Part shown: piece after piece, positions 18,085 to 26,771 of the stretch
Numbering within the stretch: the stretch's first letter is position 1
Layout: every line of letters starts with the position of its first letter
Origin: Methylocystis suflitae
Lineage (GTDB): Bacteria > Pseudomonadota > Alphaproteobacteria > Rhizobiales > Beijerinckiaceae
Direction: 5' to 3'
DNA: 38,728 bases
Assembly: GCF_024448135.1 (NCBI RefSeq)
Contig: NZ_JAMRYX010000171.1
Location: forward strand, 1-38,728
The notes under the pieces: model-generated
What the model was told of the DNA's origin: nothing
The model's database searches: none
Seen by the model: only the letters and a program-made list of their open reading frames with translations
Program-made: the position numbers and the translations under genes

Positions 18085-18270
18085 CTACCAGGGGTGGAAT
18101 TCAGGCACGTAAATGATTTTCAAGCAGACCGCCAACGCCATGACCGCAAGCATGGCCAAGAGCGCGGTGTAGCCGATCACCGTATAGACCGAGGCGTTGT
18201 AGACCGAATCCACCAACCGCAGCGCATATGCCCGCAACGCGCCGTCTCTTTCCGCGACCTGTTTCGCCAT
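18085..18270 (-). CDS. small single-helix membrane protein, 61 residues
   Basis: A 61-codon frame starts MAKQVAERDGALRAYALRLV and is preceded by a perfect AGGAGG, which fixes the start at 18270 rather than an in-frame Met 29 codons upstream. Residues about 24-52 form one long hydrophobic helix (VYTVIGYTALLAMLAVMALA), with a charged N-terminal amphipathic segment and a short tail ending EFHPW. No family was recognised. It is followed after nine bases by the flavodoxin-like gene, which suggests that it may anchor or partner a redox enzyme at the membrane; that is inference. Confidence 0.75.
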   Translation of the reverse strand: MAKQVAERDGALRAYALRLVDSVYNASVYTVIGYTALLAMLAVMALAVCLKIIYVPEFHPW

Positions 18271-18361
18271 GGCCGCTCCTCCTTTGGAAGCGGGCGCGAG
18301 TGATTTCGCCCTCAAATGCAAGGTAGGGACGATCAAGCTGGCGCCAATCCATTTCAAAGGA

Positions 18362-18547
18362 TTATTTGCCGGCGCGCGCTTCTTTGCGACGTGCGGATTT
18401 GCGCCGCTCGGCCAGTTCGACGACCTTTGCCTTTTGCGCCGCCGACATCGACGTCCAGCCGGCGATCTCGGCGCGCGTGCGGCCGCAGCCGGCGCAAACG
18501 CCGTCCTGATCGAGTTCGCAGATCTTTACGCATGGACTGTCGACCAT
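18362..18547 (-). CDS. DUF1289 protein
   Basis: The 61-residue product shows the whole DUF1289 pattern: SPCVKICELD, then CAGCGRT, then EIAGW. The four cysteines (Cys6, Cys10, Cys18 and Cys21) could bind a metal or an Fe-S centre, but no member's function is known to me. The start at 18547 (MVDSPC) is preferred over an in-frame Met 28 codons upstream because GGGAG lies six bases before it and homologs start there. The C-terminus is strongly basic (ERRKSARRKEARAGK). It is divergent from argC, with 139 bases between starts. Confidence 0.88.
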   Translation of the reverse strand: MVDSPCVKICELDQDGVCAGCGRTRAEIAGWTSMSAAQKAKVVELAERRKSARRKEARAGK

Positions 18548-18686
18548 CGGCTCCCGCTTGCGACTGCGCTGCGCCCGAATTGCGGTGGACGCGTCCCGCC
18601 GCGCTATAGGATGGCGCGCCGCGCGCGTCAAAAACGCGTGAAGGTTCTTCGCGACAATCCTTTTTCTCTTTCGCCAAATCGATTAG

Positions 18687-19631
18687 ATGCGGGCCATGAC
18701 GACAAAAACGAAGATCTTCATCGACGGCGACGCCGGCACCACCGGGCTCGAAATCCGCGAGCGGCTCTCTGGTCGCGCGGACATTTCGCTCCACGCGCTC
18801 CCACAGGAGACGCGCAAGGACGTCGCCGCGAAGCGCTACATTCTCGCTTCCGTCGACATCGCGATTTTGTGTCTGCCGGACGATGCGGCCAGAGAAACCG
18901 TCGCGCTCTGCGACGCCCTCGGCGCGGGCGGCCCGCGATTGCTCGACGCCTCCACCGCGCATCGCGTAGCGGAGGGTTGGGTCTACGGCTTCGCGGAGCT
19001 CTGCGAAGGACAGGCGGCGGCGATCGCCCGCGGGCGCCGGGTGGCCAACGTCGGCTGCTACGCCACGGGCGCGATCGCGCTCATCCGTCCGCTCGTCGAC
19101 GCCGGGCTTATCCGGTCGGACCAGCCGCTGACGATCAACGCCATCTCGGGCTATTCGGGGGGCGGACGGCAGATGATCGAAGCCTATGAGCGCGGCGAAG
19201 CGCCGGCGTTCGAGCTCTACGCACTTGGGCTCGAGCACAAACATGTGCCCGAGATCATGTCCTATTCGAAGCTTTCCGAGCGGCCTCTTTTCGTGCCCTC
19301 GGTCGGCAATTTCAGGCAGGGCATGCTGGTCTCGATACCGCTCGCGCTCGACGCATTGCCTAGCAAGCCCAAAGCCGAGGATTTCGAAGGCGCCTATGCG
19401 GGTCACTACGCCGAGGCGAAACATGTCCGGCTCGCGGCCGCGCCGGCGAGCGGCAAGCTCGACCCACTGGCGCTGAATGGAACCGACGATATGGAGGTCT
19501 TTGTCATCGCCAATAAGGCGCGCCGTCACGCCGTGCTCGTCGCCCGGCTCGATAATCTCGGCAAGGGCGCGGCTGGCGCGGCCGTGCAGAATCTCGACCT
19601 GATGACTGGGAAAACCGCCGTTTCAGCCTAG
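18687..19631 (+). CDS. argC: N-acetyl-gamma-glutamyl-phosphate reductase, short type
   Basis: The 314-residue protein is the short (type 2) ArgC common in alphaproteobacteria. The NADP-binding start reads IFIDGDAGTTGLEIRERL (from residue 10). The catalytic cysteine is Cys124 in NVGCYATG, and LEHKHVPEI carries the catalytic-region histidines. It reduces N-acetyl-glutamyl phosphate to the semialdehyde in arginine synthesis, in the cytoplasm. The Met at 18696 is an equally good start; no clear Shine-Dalgarno decides. It stands alone: other arginine genes are not nearby. Its stop codon is directly followed by repeat copy B. Confidence 0.95.
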   Translation: MRAMTTKTKIFIDGDAGTTGLEIRERLSGRADISLHALPQETRKDVAAKRYILASVDIAILCLPDDAARETVALCDALGAGGPRLLDASTAHRVAEGWVYGFAELCEGQAAAIARGRRVANVGCYATGAIALIRPLVDAGLIRSDQPLTINAISGYSGGGRQMIEAYERGEAPAFELYALGLEHKHVPEIMSYSKLSERPLFVPSVGNFRQGMLVSIPLALDALPSKPKAEDFEGAYAGHYAEAKHVRLAAAPASGKLDPLALNGTDDMEVFVIANKARRHAVLVARLDNLGKGAAGAAVQNLDLMTGKTAVSA

Positions 19632-19632
19632 A

Positions 19633-19739
19633 GCGCTTCCCTATCACATGGAATCATGTGATCGATAAGGAATCGCTCAAAATCAAAATGTTGAGCAGGT
19701 TCTCATCGAAAAAGTCTGTCAACTTTTTCGGAACCTGCT
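19633..19739. repeat. dispersed double-hairpin repeat, copy B
   Basis: This 107-base copy matches 3100-3200. The left hairpin is perfect here: TCACATG-GAAT-CATGTGA (19644-19661). The right hairpin has outer arms AGCAGGTTC and GAACCTGCT and inner arms GAAAAAGT and ACTTTTTC. It carries a six-base CAAAAT duplication absent from copy A. It begins one base after the argC stop codon and ends 29 bases before the 3' end of the transglycosylase gene, which points the opposite way, so like copy A it separates convergent transcripts. Confidence 0.9.
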
Positions 19740-19768
19740 CGAGCGCCGACGGCGAAGATTCGGCGCGC

Positions 19769-20845
19769 CTATTCGGCATAGGCGGTTGCGCCTCCCGGCA
19801 GTTTCGCAGCAACGTCCTCATAGCGGCTGGTGCGCTTGTCCATCATCGTCTCGAAGGCCTCGTGCACCTCACGGACCGAGCGATCCTTGAGCCGGCGGCC
19901 CTGCTGCTCGTAGAAGATCGGCCTGTTGGCGCGCGCCGGCCTCGGCAGCAGCGACGCCGCCGACGTGTGCGGCGCCTCGTCCATGGTCCGCATGAAGCGC
20001 TCTGCGTCGTCCGGACCCAGGAAATGGATGAGGTAGGTTTCGCCGCGGGTCAGAGGACGGCCGAGCTTCTCGGCGATCCTGGAGCTGTCCTTCTTAAGCA
20101 TTTCGGCGGCGAGAACCGCGGAAAGATAGGGATCGTTGCGCAGGCCCAAGATTCGCGCCCGCTTCTGTCCGCTGACGCGCGCCGAATCGTCGCTCGCGAT
20201 CACCGCCGCCGTCTCGCCATGCCCATGGCGCCAACCGAAGGTTTTCATCGCTTTAAGCCAGGTCTTCTCGACGAATTGGAAGAGCCCGCTGGCGGAAGAC
20301 GTCCGCGCCTTCGCGGTGGAGGAGAAATTCGACTCCTTGTCGGCGATGGCCATGAGCAGCGCCGGGTCCATTTCAGTCGTCTGCGCCGCTTTCACGACAC
20401 GCTCGACGATCGACTGCTGCACCTTGACCGACCCGAACCGCATCACGCCCGGCGCATCGAAGGCGTCGTCACTCCCCAGCCGATGCGACCAGGTGAGCGC
20501 CGCCTGGTCCAAAGAGAAGTCCGAGTCGAGCGCCGTATCGTCATCGGCGGATTGCGTCAGCGCCGCCAGCGTCGTCAGCGGAGAGGCGGCGACGCGAACG
20601 CGCGTAGTGCGCGCGGTCCGCTCCGGACGATGAGTCTCGTCGCGCTCAGCGGTCATCGCCAGGACAGCCAGCACCGATAGCAGGGTCGCGACGCAAAGCG
20701 CCCGCAACAAAGGGGAACAGGATTGATCCAGCAGTAAGCCCGGCAGGGTCGCGTGGGGCGACGCCTTGGACTGCCGGCCTGAGCGAGGCGACGCGACCTT
20801 CTCGTCCTTCGAAGGCGGCGGGGCGTTCGTCAGCGTGACAGTCAT
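19769..20845 (-). CDS. membrane-anchored lytic transglycosylase (SLT-domain) protein
   Basis: With the start at 20845 the protein has 358 residues. A short cytoplasmic N-terminus precedes one membrane helix at about residues 48-65 (LLRALCVATLLSVLAVLAMT). The periplasmic part has a lysozyme-like SLT domain: ALLMAIADKESNFSSTA with catalytic Glu171, then SSASGLFQFVEKTWL. A later motif, RGETYLIHFLGPDDAERFM, is common in alphaproteobacterial family members. It probably cleaves peptidoglycan between MurNAc and GlcNAc. The frame is open 42 codons further upstream, but the N-terminal extension there is arginine-rich and without homology I recognise. Repeat copy B lies just after its stop. Confidence 0.85.
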   Translation of the reverse strand: MTVTLTNAPPPSKDEKVASPRSGRQSKASPHATLPGLLLDQSCSPLLRALCVATLLSVLAVLAMTAERDETHRPERTARTTRVRVAASPLTTLAALTQSADDDTALDSDFSLDQAALTWSHRLGSDDAFDAPGVMRFGSVKVQQSIVERVVKAAQTTEMDPALLMAIADKESNFSSTAKARTSSASGLFQFVEKTWLKAMKTFGWRHGHGETAAVIASDDSARVSGQKRARILGLRNDPYLSAVLAAEMLKKDSSRIAEKLGRPLTRGETYLIHFLGPDDAERFMRTMDEAPHTSAASLLPRPARANRPIFYEQQGRRLKDRSVREVHEAFETMMDKRTSRYEDVAAKLPGGATAYAE

Positions 20846-21091
20846 GCTTCGCGGGTTCTCCACAATTACGCAACGTTTGCGTAAACAGAAGGTTACCTGC
20901 GAGGCGGGGCGAAAGATCGGCGGCCGGAGCCATGCTCGCGCCACAATTACGGCCGCGCCAAAGCGGCGCAATCGCTAAAAAGCCAATTATTACAGAAAGC
21001 TGCGTAGATCGCCGCGTCGCTGCCGCCACAATGACGCCATCAGTTCGAGACGCGAACTCGCTGCGGCGTCTCGAAACGAGAGCGGGCGTCT

Positions 21092-21538
21092 CTAGAAGAG
21101 ATTCGACACCTTGGAGAGCATGCCTTGGAGCAGATGATATTCGGGGCCGGCGGTCGGCGTCGTGCGGGTGATGAAGTCGATCGGCTTGCCGTCCTCCATG
21201 CCGTAATCGGCCACGCGCTGAACCTTCTTCGACTTGTCGAAGTAAACCGCATAGACGCGCTGATCGGTAATATTCTGTGGCATGAAGGCGAATTTGCGCT
21301 CAATACGCTGGCTGACGTAGTACCAGGCGTCGCCGCCGACCGTCGACGTTGTGGAGGGGGTGCCGAGAGTCGTCATCACCTGCTGCGCCGGCATGCCAGG
21401 CTTGATCTGCCCGGTGCTTCGCGAATCGAGCACGGCGCCGCGGTTGACGACGCCCTCATAGCCGAGACAAGCGGAAAGCGAAGCAGCGAGGCCGGCCACG
21501 GCCGCTAAACGAGAAACGACGCGCAAAGCCTGCGCCAT
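21092..21538 (-). CDS. bamE: outer membrane assembly lipoprotein BamE
   Basis: The 148-residue protein is a lipoprotein: its signal sequence ends in the lipobox LSAC, with Cys24 lipidated. The BamE/SmpA core follows: IKPGMPAQQVMTTLGTPSTT, then AWYYVSQRIERKFAFMP and a VYFDKSKKVQRVADYG strand. BamE is a small accessory of the BAM complex that inserts beta-barrels into the outer membrane. The start at 21538 has GGAGA six bases upstream; the frame extends far further upstream but that part is out of family. It is divergent from the DUF177 gene, the common order in this class. Confidence 0.93.
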   Translation of the reverse strand: MAQALRVVSRLAAVAGLAASLSACLGYEGVVNRGAVLDSRSTGQIKPGMPAQQVMTTLGTPSTTSTVGGDAWYYVSQRIERKFAFMPQNITDQRVYAVYFDKSKKVQRVADYGMEDGKPIDFITRTTPTAGPEYHLLQGMLSKVSNLF

Positions 21539-21706
21539 GAATGTCTCCGAAATCTTACGCCGCAGCGCGCTTGCGCTTTGGTGGATAGTCCCTCGCCAAA
21601 TCCGTAATCTTCGAACGCAGCGAAAGCAAGACGCTCTTCTTCCACTGCGCAGCGCTGGCTTCCGTGCGCCGAGGCACATATCTGGTTCTATGGAACCCCC
21701 GCGACT

Positions 21707-21737
21707 TGGAGACAGCGACATGGAGACAGCGCCATGA
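21707..21737 (+). promoter_or_regulatory. tandemly duplicated translation start before the DUF177 gene
   Basis: A 14-base unit is present twice in tandem with one mismatch: TGGAGACAGCGACA (21707-21720) and TGGAGACAGCGCCA (21721-21734). Each carries GGAGA eight bases before an ATG. The first ATG (21720) opens a five-codon frame, METAP, whose TGA (21735-21737) overlaps the ATG of the DUF177 gene. It could be a coupled leader peptide or a harmless duplication of the initiation region. Confidence 0.7.
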
Positions 21738-22288
21738 ACAACACTTTCGACTCGCATCCGCCGCTTTCGCGCCGTCTCGCCCTCTCTGAAGTGCCCCCCG
21801 AAGGTCTCGACGTCGACATCCGGGCGACGCCGCTCGAATGCGCCGCGCTGGCGCAGCACAATGCGCTGCCCGCCGTCCATTCGCTCCAAGCAGAGCTGCG
21901 CGCGCGGCGGCGCGGCGACAGGTTGGAGATCGAGGGCGAGCTTCGCGCCAGGCTTCGGCAAACCTGCGTCACGACGCTCGAGGAGTTCGACTCGGAGCTC
22001 ATCGAACCCATCCAGATGCGCTTTGCGCCGCCGCCGGAGGAGGCGCCGCGCGGCCGACGGCGCCACGAAGAGGTGACTGAAATTACGCTCGATGAGGATC
22101 CGCCTGATCCGTTGATCGGCGGCGTCGTCGATCTTGGCGCGGTGGTTTCGGAGTTTTTCACGCTGGCGCTCGATCCCTACCCTCGCAAGCCAGGCGCAAA
22201 TTTCGTCGAGCCGCAGCCTGGCGACGGAGCTCAGGCAGCCTCGCCTTTCGCCGCCCTGGGACGGCTCAAGCCGCGCCGCGAGGCTTGA
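21734..22288 (+). CDS. DUF177 (YceD-like) protein
   Basis: The 184-residue protein belongs to the DUF177/YceD family, linked to 23S rRNA accumulation and usually encoded next to rpmF or plsX. The diagnostic segment is LRARLRQTCVTTLEEFDSEL with IEPIQMRF after it, then an acidic DEDPPDPLIGGVVDLGAVVSEFF region and the conserved LDPYPRKPGA. It is cytoplasmic. rpmF is not between it and plsX here, as is typical for alphaproteobacteria. It is the first gene of the plus-strand DUF177-plsX-fabH-ihfA cluster, and its start region is duplicated (see 21707-21737). Confidence 0.9.
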   Translation: MNNTFDSHPPLSRRLALSEVPPEGLDVDIRATPLECAALAQHNALPAVHSLQAELRARRRGDRLEIEGELRARLRQTCVTTLEEFDSELIEPIQMRFAPPPEEAPRGRRRHEEVTEITLDEDPPDPLIGGVVDLGAVVSEFFTLALDPYPRKPGANFVEPQPGDGAQAASPFAALGRLKPRREA

Positions 22289-22427
22289 AGGCACTTGCGC
22301 CTATGGCCAGCAAATGGCAAGTCGCCCGCAAGGGCGGGAGCGCGAACGCGCTTCTCGGACGCGTCACAAAGGCCAGCCAAGAGTTAAGGCGGCGAATCCA
22401 GGCGCGCAGTCGGGAGAAACGAGTTAA

Positions 22428-23504
22428 ATGCCGCAAACTGTTCGGATCGCGCTCGACGCGATGGGCGGCGATTTTGGTCCGAAGGTGACCATCGCGGGCG
22501 CCGCCAACGCGCTCGAACGGCGTCCCGAGAGCCGCTTTCTGTTGATCGGCGACGAGCCGGCGATCCGCGCGCAGCTTCAACGCCATCCGCGCCTCGCCGA
22601 ATGCGCCGACGTGCGCCACTCGTCGGTGTCGATCCGCATGGACGACAGGCCGAGTCAGGCGCTGCGCTACGGGCGGCGGGTCTCGTCGATGTGGCTCGCA
22701 ATTGAGGCGGTCAAGAAAGGCGACGCCGACGTCGCGGTTTCGGCCGGCAACACCGGCGCGCTCATGGCCATGGCGAAAATCTGTCTGCACACGATGGCGC
22801 GCGTCGATCGCCCCGCGCTCGCCTGCCTTTGGCCGACGCTGAGGGGGCAGTCCGTCGTGCTCGACGTCGGCGCGTCCATGGGGGCCAACGCCAGCCACCT
22901 CGTGGATCTGGCGATCATGGGCGCGGCCATGGCGCGCGTGATGTTGGGAGTCGAACGTCCGACGGTCGGTCTGCTCAACGTCGGCACCGAAGAAATCAAA
23001 GGCATAGAGGAGGTGAAGACCGCCTCGACCATGCTGCGCGACCTCGCCCTGCCCGGCTTCGATTATCGGGGTTTCGTGGAAGGCGACGGCATCGGCAAGG
23101 GCGCCGTCGACGTCGTCGTCACCGAGGGCTTCACCGGCAACATCGCGCTCAAGACCGCCGAAGGGACGGCCGCCCAGATCGCCGCCTATCTCAAACAGGC
23201 GATGGGCGGCTCGCTGCTCGCCAAACTCGGCTATTTTCTGGCGCTTGGCGCCTTTCGCGAACTGCGCGCCAAAATGGACACGCGGGCGACCAACGGCGGG
23301 GTGTTCCTCGGGCTCGAAGGAATCGTCATCAAAAGCCACGGCGGCGCCGATTCGGTCGGCTTCGCGCGGGCTGTCGAGATCGGCCACGAGATGGCCGGCA
23401 GCGACCTTCTCAATCGCATTCGCGACACTGTCGCGCTGGCGCACAGCCTCGAAGGCCATGACGGCGCCGTTTCAACCAGTCCTCCCCAGGAAGCCGCTCA
23501 GTGA
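22428..23504 (+). CDS. plsX: phosphate acyltransferase PlsX
   Basis: The 358-residue protein opens [19 protein letters not shown], the hallmark of PlsX, and later shows [44 protein letters not shown] and [18 protein letters not shown]. PlsX makes acyl-phosphate from acyl-ACP for the first step of phospholipid synthesis (with PlsY, not in the window). Its stop overlaps the fabH GTG by four bases, which implies translational coupling between phospholipid and fatty-acid synthesis genes. Confidence 0.97.
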   Translation: MPQTVRIALDAMGGDFGPKVTIAGAANALERRPESRFLLIGDEPAIRAQLQRHPRLAECADVRHSSVSIRMDDRPSQALRYGRRVSSMWLAIEAVKKGDADVAVSAGNTGALMAMAKICLHTMARVDRPALACLWPTLRGQSVVLDVGASMGANASHLVDLAIMGAAMARVMLGVERPTVGLLNVGTEEIKGIEEVKTASTMLRDLALPGFDYRGFVEGDGIGKGAVDVVVTEGFTGNIALKTAEGTAAQIAAYLKQAMGGSLLAKLGYFLALGAFRELRAKMDTRATNGGVFLGLEGIVIKSHGGADSVGFARAVEIGHEMAGSDLLNRIRDTVALAHSLEGHDGAVSTSPPQEAAQ

Positions 23505-24490
23505 CGACAAGCATGCCTCAACTGCGTTCCGTCGTTCTCGGCGTCGGCGCCTATTTGCCTGCGAAGACGCTCAGCAATATCGAGTTGGCCAAGCTCGTCG
23601 ACACGAGCGATGAGTGGATCGTGCAGCGCACCGGGATCAAGGAGCGCCATATCGCCGCGGAAGGCGAGACGACGTCGATGCTCGGGGAAATGGCCGCGCG
23701 CGATGCGCTCGCCAACGCGGGAATTACCGCCGACGACATCGACCTGATCGTCGTGGCGACGTCGACCCCAGACTGGACCTTCCCCTCGACAGCGACGCAG
23801 ATTCAAGCGGCCCTGGGCATTACGCACGGCGTGGCGTTTGATCTGCAAGCCGTCTGCTCGGGATTCGTTTTCGCCGTCGCCACGGCGGAGAAATTTCTAC
23901 GCTCGGGCTCCCACAAGCGCGCGCTTGTCATCGGCGCCGAGACATTCTCCCGGATCATCGATTGGACCGACCGCACCACCTGCGTGCTGTTTGGCGACGG
24001 CGCCGGCGCGATGGTGCTCGAGGCGCAACCGTCGCAGGGAGCTGCCGACGAGCGCGGCGTGCTGACGACTCATCTGCGCTCTGACGGACGCCATCGCGCG
24101 AAACTCCACGTCGACGGCGGCCCGTCCGCGACTCAAACCGTCGGTCATCTGCGCATGGAGGGGAAAGAGGTGTTCCGCTTCGCGGTCGGCCAAGTCACCG
24201 ACGTCGTCAAGGACGCTTTCGCCGCGACTGGACTGACCCCCGAGGATCTCGACTGGTTCGTGCCGCATCAAGCCAATCGCCGAATCATCGACATGTCGGC
24301 GCAAAAGCTCGGGATTGCGCCGGAAAAGATCATCGCCACCGTGCATTTACACGGCAACACCTCCGCCGCGTCGGTGCCCCTGGCTTTGGCGGTCGCCTCG
24401 GCGGACGGACGAATCAAACGGGGAGATCTCGTCATGCTTGAAGCCGTCGGGGGCGGCTTTACATGGGGATCTGCGCTGATACGCTGGTAA
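23501..24490 (+). CDS. fabH: beta-ketoacyl-ACP synthase III
   Basis: The 329-residue enzyme has the FabH catalytic triad: Cys119 in DLQAVCSGF, His256 in VPHQANRRI and Asn286 in [21 protein letters not shown] is the conserved end. It condenses acetyl-CoA with malonyl-ACP to start fatty-acid synthesis. The start is a GTG (23501) overlapping the plsX stop and preceded by AGGAAG; an ATG four codons later (23513) is a possible alternative. It is followed after 247 bases by ihfA. Confidence 0.97.
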   Translation: MTTSMPQLRSVVLGVGAYLPAKTLSNIELAKLVDTSDEWIVQRTGIKERHIAAEGETTSMLGEMAARDALANAGITADDIDLIVVATSTPDWTFPSTATQIQAALGITHGVAFDLQAVCSGFVFAVATAEKFLRSGSHKRALVIGAETFSRIIDWTDRTTCVLFGDGAGAMVLEAQPSQGAADERGVLTTHLRSDGRHRAKLHVDGGPSATQTVGHLRMEGKEVFRFAVGQVTDVVKDAFAATGLTPEDLDWFVPHQANRRIIDMSAQKLGIAPEKIIATVHLHGNTSAASVPLALAVASADGRIKRGDLVMLEAVGGGFTWGSALIRW

Positions 24491-24618
24491 GCTCGCGTAA
24501 TACAACAACTATTTCTATGTAAGCAAATATTGGCGCGAAATATTACACGCGCGGTTACAGCCTGCGCTTGATTTCCGCATCCAATTCTGAAAAATTCTGA
24601 CAATAGCCGGTGGCGAAT

Positions 24619-24640
24619 ACCCGCTGTGGGCGGGTTTCGG
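24619..24640 (+). terminator. possible weak terminator between fabH and ihfA
   Basis: ACCCGC (24619-24624) and GCGGGT (24630-24635) form a six-base GC-rich stem with a five-base loop, followed by TTTCGG. The T-run is only three long, so this is a weak candidate. The 247-base gap and the hairpin suggest that ihfA may have its own promoter. Confidence 0.35.
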
Positions 24641-24737
24641 AGCGCTAACGCGCCGCCATTGATAGCGCCCCGTCGTCCCTCCCGGCGCGCTCCGAACAGC
24701 CCACGACCGTCGTTTTTGGTGAATTGTAAGGCAGAAG

Positions 24738-25091
24738 ATGGCCAAGGGGGACGCGACCGCTAAGCCGAATGGCGAAGCGAAAGAAAAGCGCATGGCGAGA
24801 GGGGGCACCGTGACCCGCTCGGACCTTGCAGACGCAGTTCATCGGAAAGTTGGCGTGCCGCGGGCGGAGTCCGCGAAATGCGTCGAAATGGTGCTCGAAG
24901 AGATCTTCGAGCGCATCGTCGCGCGCGAAGACGTCAAGCTCTCTTCCTTTGGCGCCTTTACGATACGCTTCAAGAAGGAGCGGCTGGGACGCAATCCGAA
25001 GACTGGCGCAGGCGCCATGATTTCGGCGCGGCTGGTCGTCTCCTTCAAGCCCTCCAACATCATGCGTGCAAAAATCAACAGCGACGAGTGA
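24738..25091 (+). CDS. ihfA: integration host factor alpha / HU-family DNA-bending protein
   Basis: The 117-residue protein has the bacterial DNA-bending fold: TVTRSDLADAVHRKVGVPRA, then VEMVLEEIFERI and VKLSSFGAFTIRFKKERLGR. The DNA-intercalating arm reads GRNPKTGAGAMISARLVVSF, and the C-terminus is KPSNIMRAKIN. It fits IhfA by position after fabH, the usual gene order, though the arm reads NPKTGAGAMI rather than a textbook NPKTGE..PI. An extra N-terminal tail of roughly 20 charged residues precedes the fold. It may start at the later Met (residue 19). In this group a merR-type gene often follows; here radA does. Confidence 0.9.
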   Translation: MAKGDATAKPNGEAKEKRMARGGTVTRSDLADAVHRKVGVPRAESAKCVEMVLEEIFERIVAREDVKLSSFGAFTIRFKKERLGRNPKTGAGAMISARLVVSFKPSNIMRAKINSDE

Positions 25092-25155
25092 CGCTCGCGC
25101 CTTTAGTCGCGCTTACCCGCTTGACAAGCGTCGGCTCGCCATGCGCCAAGCAGGC

Positions 25156-26556
25156 ATGGCCAAAAGCCGCGCGGTCTACGTCTGTCAGAACTGCGGCGCC
25201 GTCGCGTCGCGGTGGCAAGGTCGCTGCGACTCCTGCGGCGAGTGGAACAGCCTCATTGAAGAGTCGGACGCCGGCGCGCCCGCCGTCGCCCGTCGCGCCG
25301 CGCGCGGCCGCGTCTTCGAACTCGAGGGGCTCGCTGGCGAAGGCCGGTCCGCGCCTAGGATTGCGACGGGGATCGACGAATTCGACCGCGTCACCGGAGG
25401 CGGCTTCGTGCCTGGCTCGGTGCTGCTGCTCGGCGGCGAGCCGGGCATCGGCAAATCCACTCTGCTCATCCAGGCCTGCGCGACTCTGGCGCGCCGCGGC
25501 GCGCGCGTCGTCTATATTTCGGGCGAAGAGGCCGTCGCCCAGGTGCGCCTGCGCGCGACCCGGCTCAATCTCGCCGATTCGCCGGTGGAGCTCGCCGCCG
25601 CAACTCAGGTCGAGGACATTCTCGCCACCTGCGCGACAGGCACCCGCCCGGCGTTGATCGTGATCGATTCGATACAGACCATGCACACCAACATGGCGGA
25701 GTCGGCGCCTGGAACGGTGACGCAGGTGCGCGCAAGCGCTCAGGCGCTGCTGCGCCACGCCAAGACGACGGGCGCGACGATCGTTCTCGTCGGCCATGTC
25801 ACAAAGGACGGGCAGGTCGCAGGTCCGCGCGTGGTCGAACACATGGTGGACGCCGTCCTGTCCTTCGAGGGCGACGGCGCGCATCATTTTCGCATGCTGC
25901 GCGCCTCCAAGAACCGATTTGGCGCGACAGGCGAAATCGGCGTCTTCGAGATGACCAGCCTCGGCCTCGCCGAAGTCGCCAATCCATCGGCGCTTTTTCT
26001 CGCCGGCCGAGACTCTGGCGCGCCGGGCGCTGCGGTCGTCGCCGGCATGGAGGGGCAGCGTCCGCTGCTGATCGAAATCCAGGCGCTCGTCGCGCCGACC
26101 TCCCTCGGCACGCCTCGACGCGCCGTCGTCGGTTTTGACCAGAATCGGCTCTCCATGATCCTCGCCGTGCTCGAAGCGCATGGCGGGCTGAAGCTTGGCA
26201 TGCACGACGTCTATCTCAACGTCGCAGGCGGATTTCGGGCCCAAGAGCCGGCCGCCGATCTCGCCGCTGCCGCCGCCCTCGTCTCGTCGCTCACCGGCGC
26301 CGTCCTGCCGCCCGACATGTGCTTTTTCGGCGAGATCGGGCTTTCCGGCGCGGTGCGGCCCGTCATTCACGCCGGCATGCGACTGCGCGAGTCCGGGAAA
26401 CTTGGGTTCCATCACGCCGTCGTCCCGCAATCCCAACAAATTTCCGACGATGGGCGCGGCGCCGGCGTGACGATCCGTCCCTGCGCAGACGTCGGCGGCC
26501 TCGTCGCCGCCATCGCCCGCATATCGGCGCGCGAAAGAACGATTGCGCGCGGCTAA
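25156..26556 (+). CDS. radA: DNA repair protein RadA
   Basis: The 466-residue protein has all RadA landmarks. The N-terminal zinc finger has Cys10, Cys13, Cys24 and Cys27 (CQNC...CDSC). The Walker A motif GEPGIGKST is at residues 94-102. The RadA-specific KNRFG motif appears as SKNRFGATGEIG, and a C-terminal Lon-like domain includes GLSGAVRPV. It is a branch-migration helicase that works with RecA, encoded at 36.5 kb. The start at 25156 matches homologs (MAKSRAVYVC); an in-frame Met five codons earlier (25141) is possible. The gap from ihfA is 64 bases. Confidence 0.97.
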   Translation: MAKSRAVYVCQNCGAVASRWQGRCDSCGEWNSLIEESDAGAPAVARRAARGRVFELEGLAGEGRSAPRIATGIDEFDRVTGGGFVPGSVLLLGGEPGIGKSTLLIQACATLARRGARVVYISGEEAVAQVRLRATRLNLADSPVELAAATQVEDILATCATGTRPALIVIDSIQTMHTNMAESAPGTVTQVRASAQALLRHAKTTGATIVLVGHVTKDGQVAGPRVVEHMVDAVLSFEGDGAHHFRMLRASKNRFGATGEIGVFEMTSLGLAEVANPSALFLAGRDSGAPGAAVVAGMEGQRPLLIEIQALVAPTSLGTPRRAVVGFDQNRLSMILAVLEAHGGLKLGMHDVYLNVAGGFRAQEPAADLAAAAALVSSLTGAVLPPDMCFFGEIGLSGAVRPVIHAGMRLRESGKLGFHHAVVPQSQQISDDGRGAGVTIRPCADVGGLVAAIARISARERTIARG

Positions 26557-26771
26557 AGAGGTCGCGCATTAGTGTTTCCGGCTGGCCTCAAGATGCGTTA
26601 GAAGGCTGCCAGTGCGAAAGCGAGACGCCTGCCGGACCGACGCTTGGCCGCCTGCGGCGGCGCAAAGTTGACACAGGTTCTGGAGAGGGTCGTGCGGATG
26701 TCGCCTGGAAGGCGGCCAACAGCCCGTTCAGAAGCGTTCAGAGCTCGGGGCGAACAAGCAAGGGGCTAGCG
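26557..26771 (+). promoter_or_regulatory. cvpA-purF upstream region
   Basis: The 215 bases before cvpA have no credible gene. A perfect TTGACA (26668-26673) could be a -35 element, but the bases 17-18 further on (CGTGCG) do not resemble a -10 box, so the call is weak. No PurR-type operator or purine riboswitch structure was recognised. Confidence 0.3.

Noticed and set aside
21684-21697. GGTTC-TATG-GAACC palindrome between bamE and the DUF177 gene as a LexA site
   Set aside because: The alphaproteobacterial box is a direct repeat GTTC-N7-GTTC; this is an inverted repeat with a four-base centre, and bamE and DUF177 are not SOS genes.
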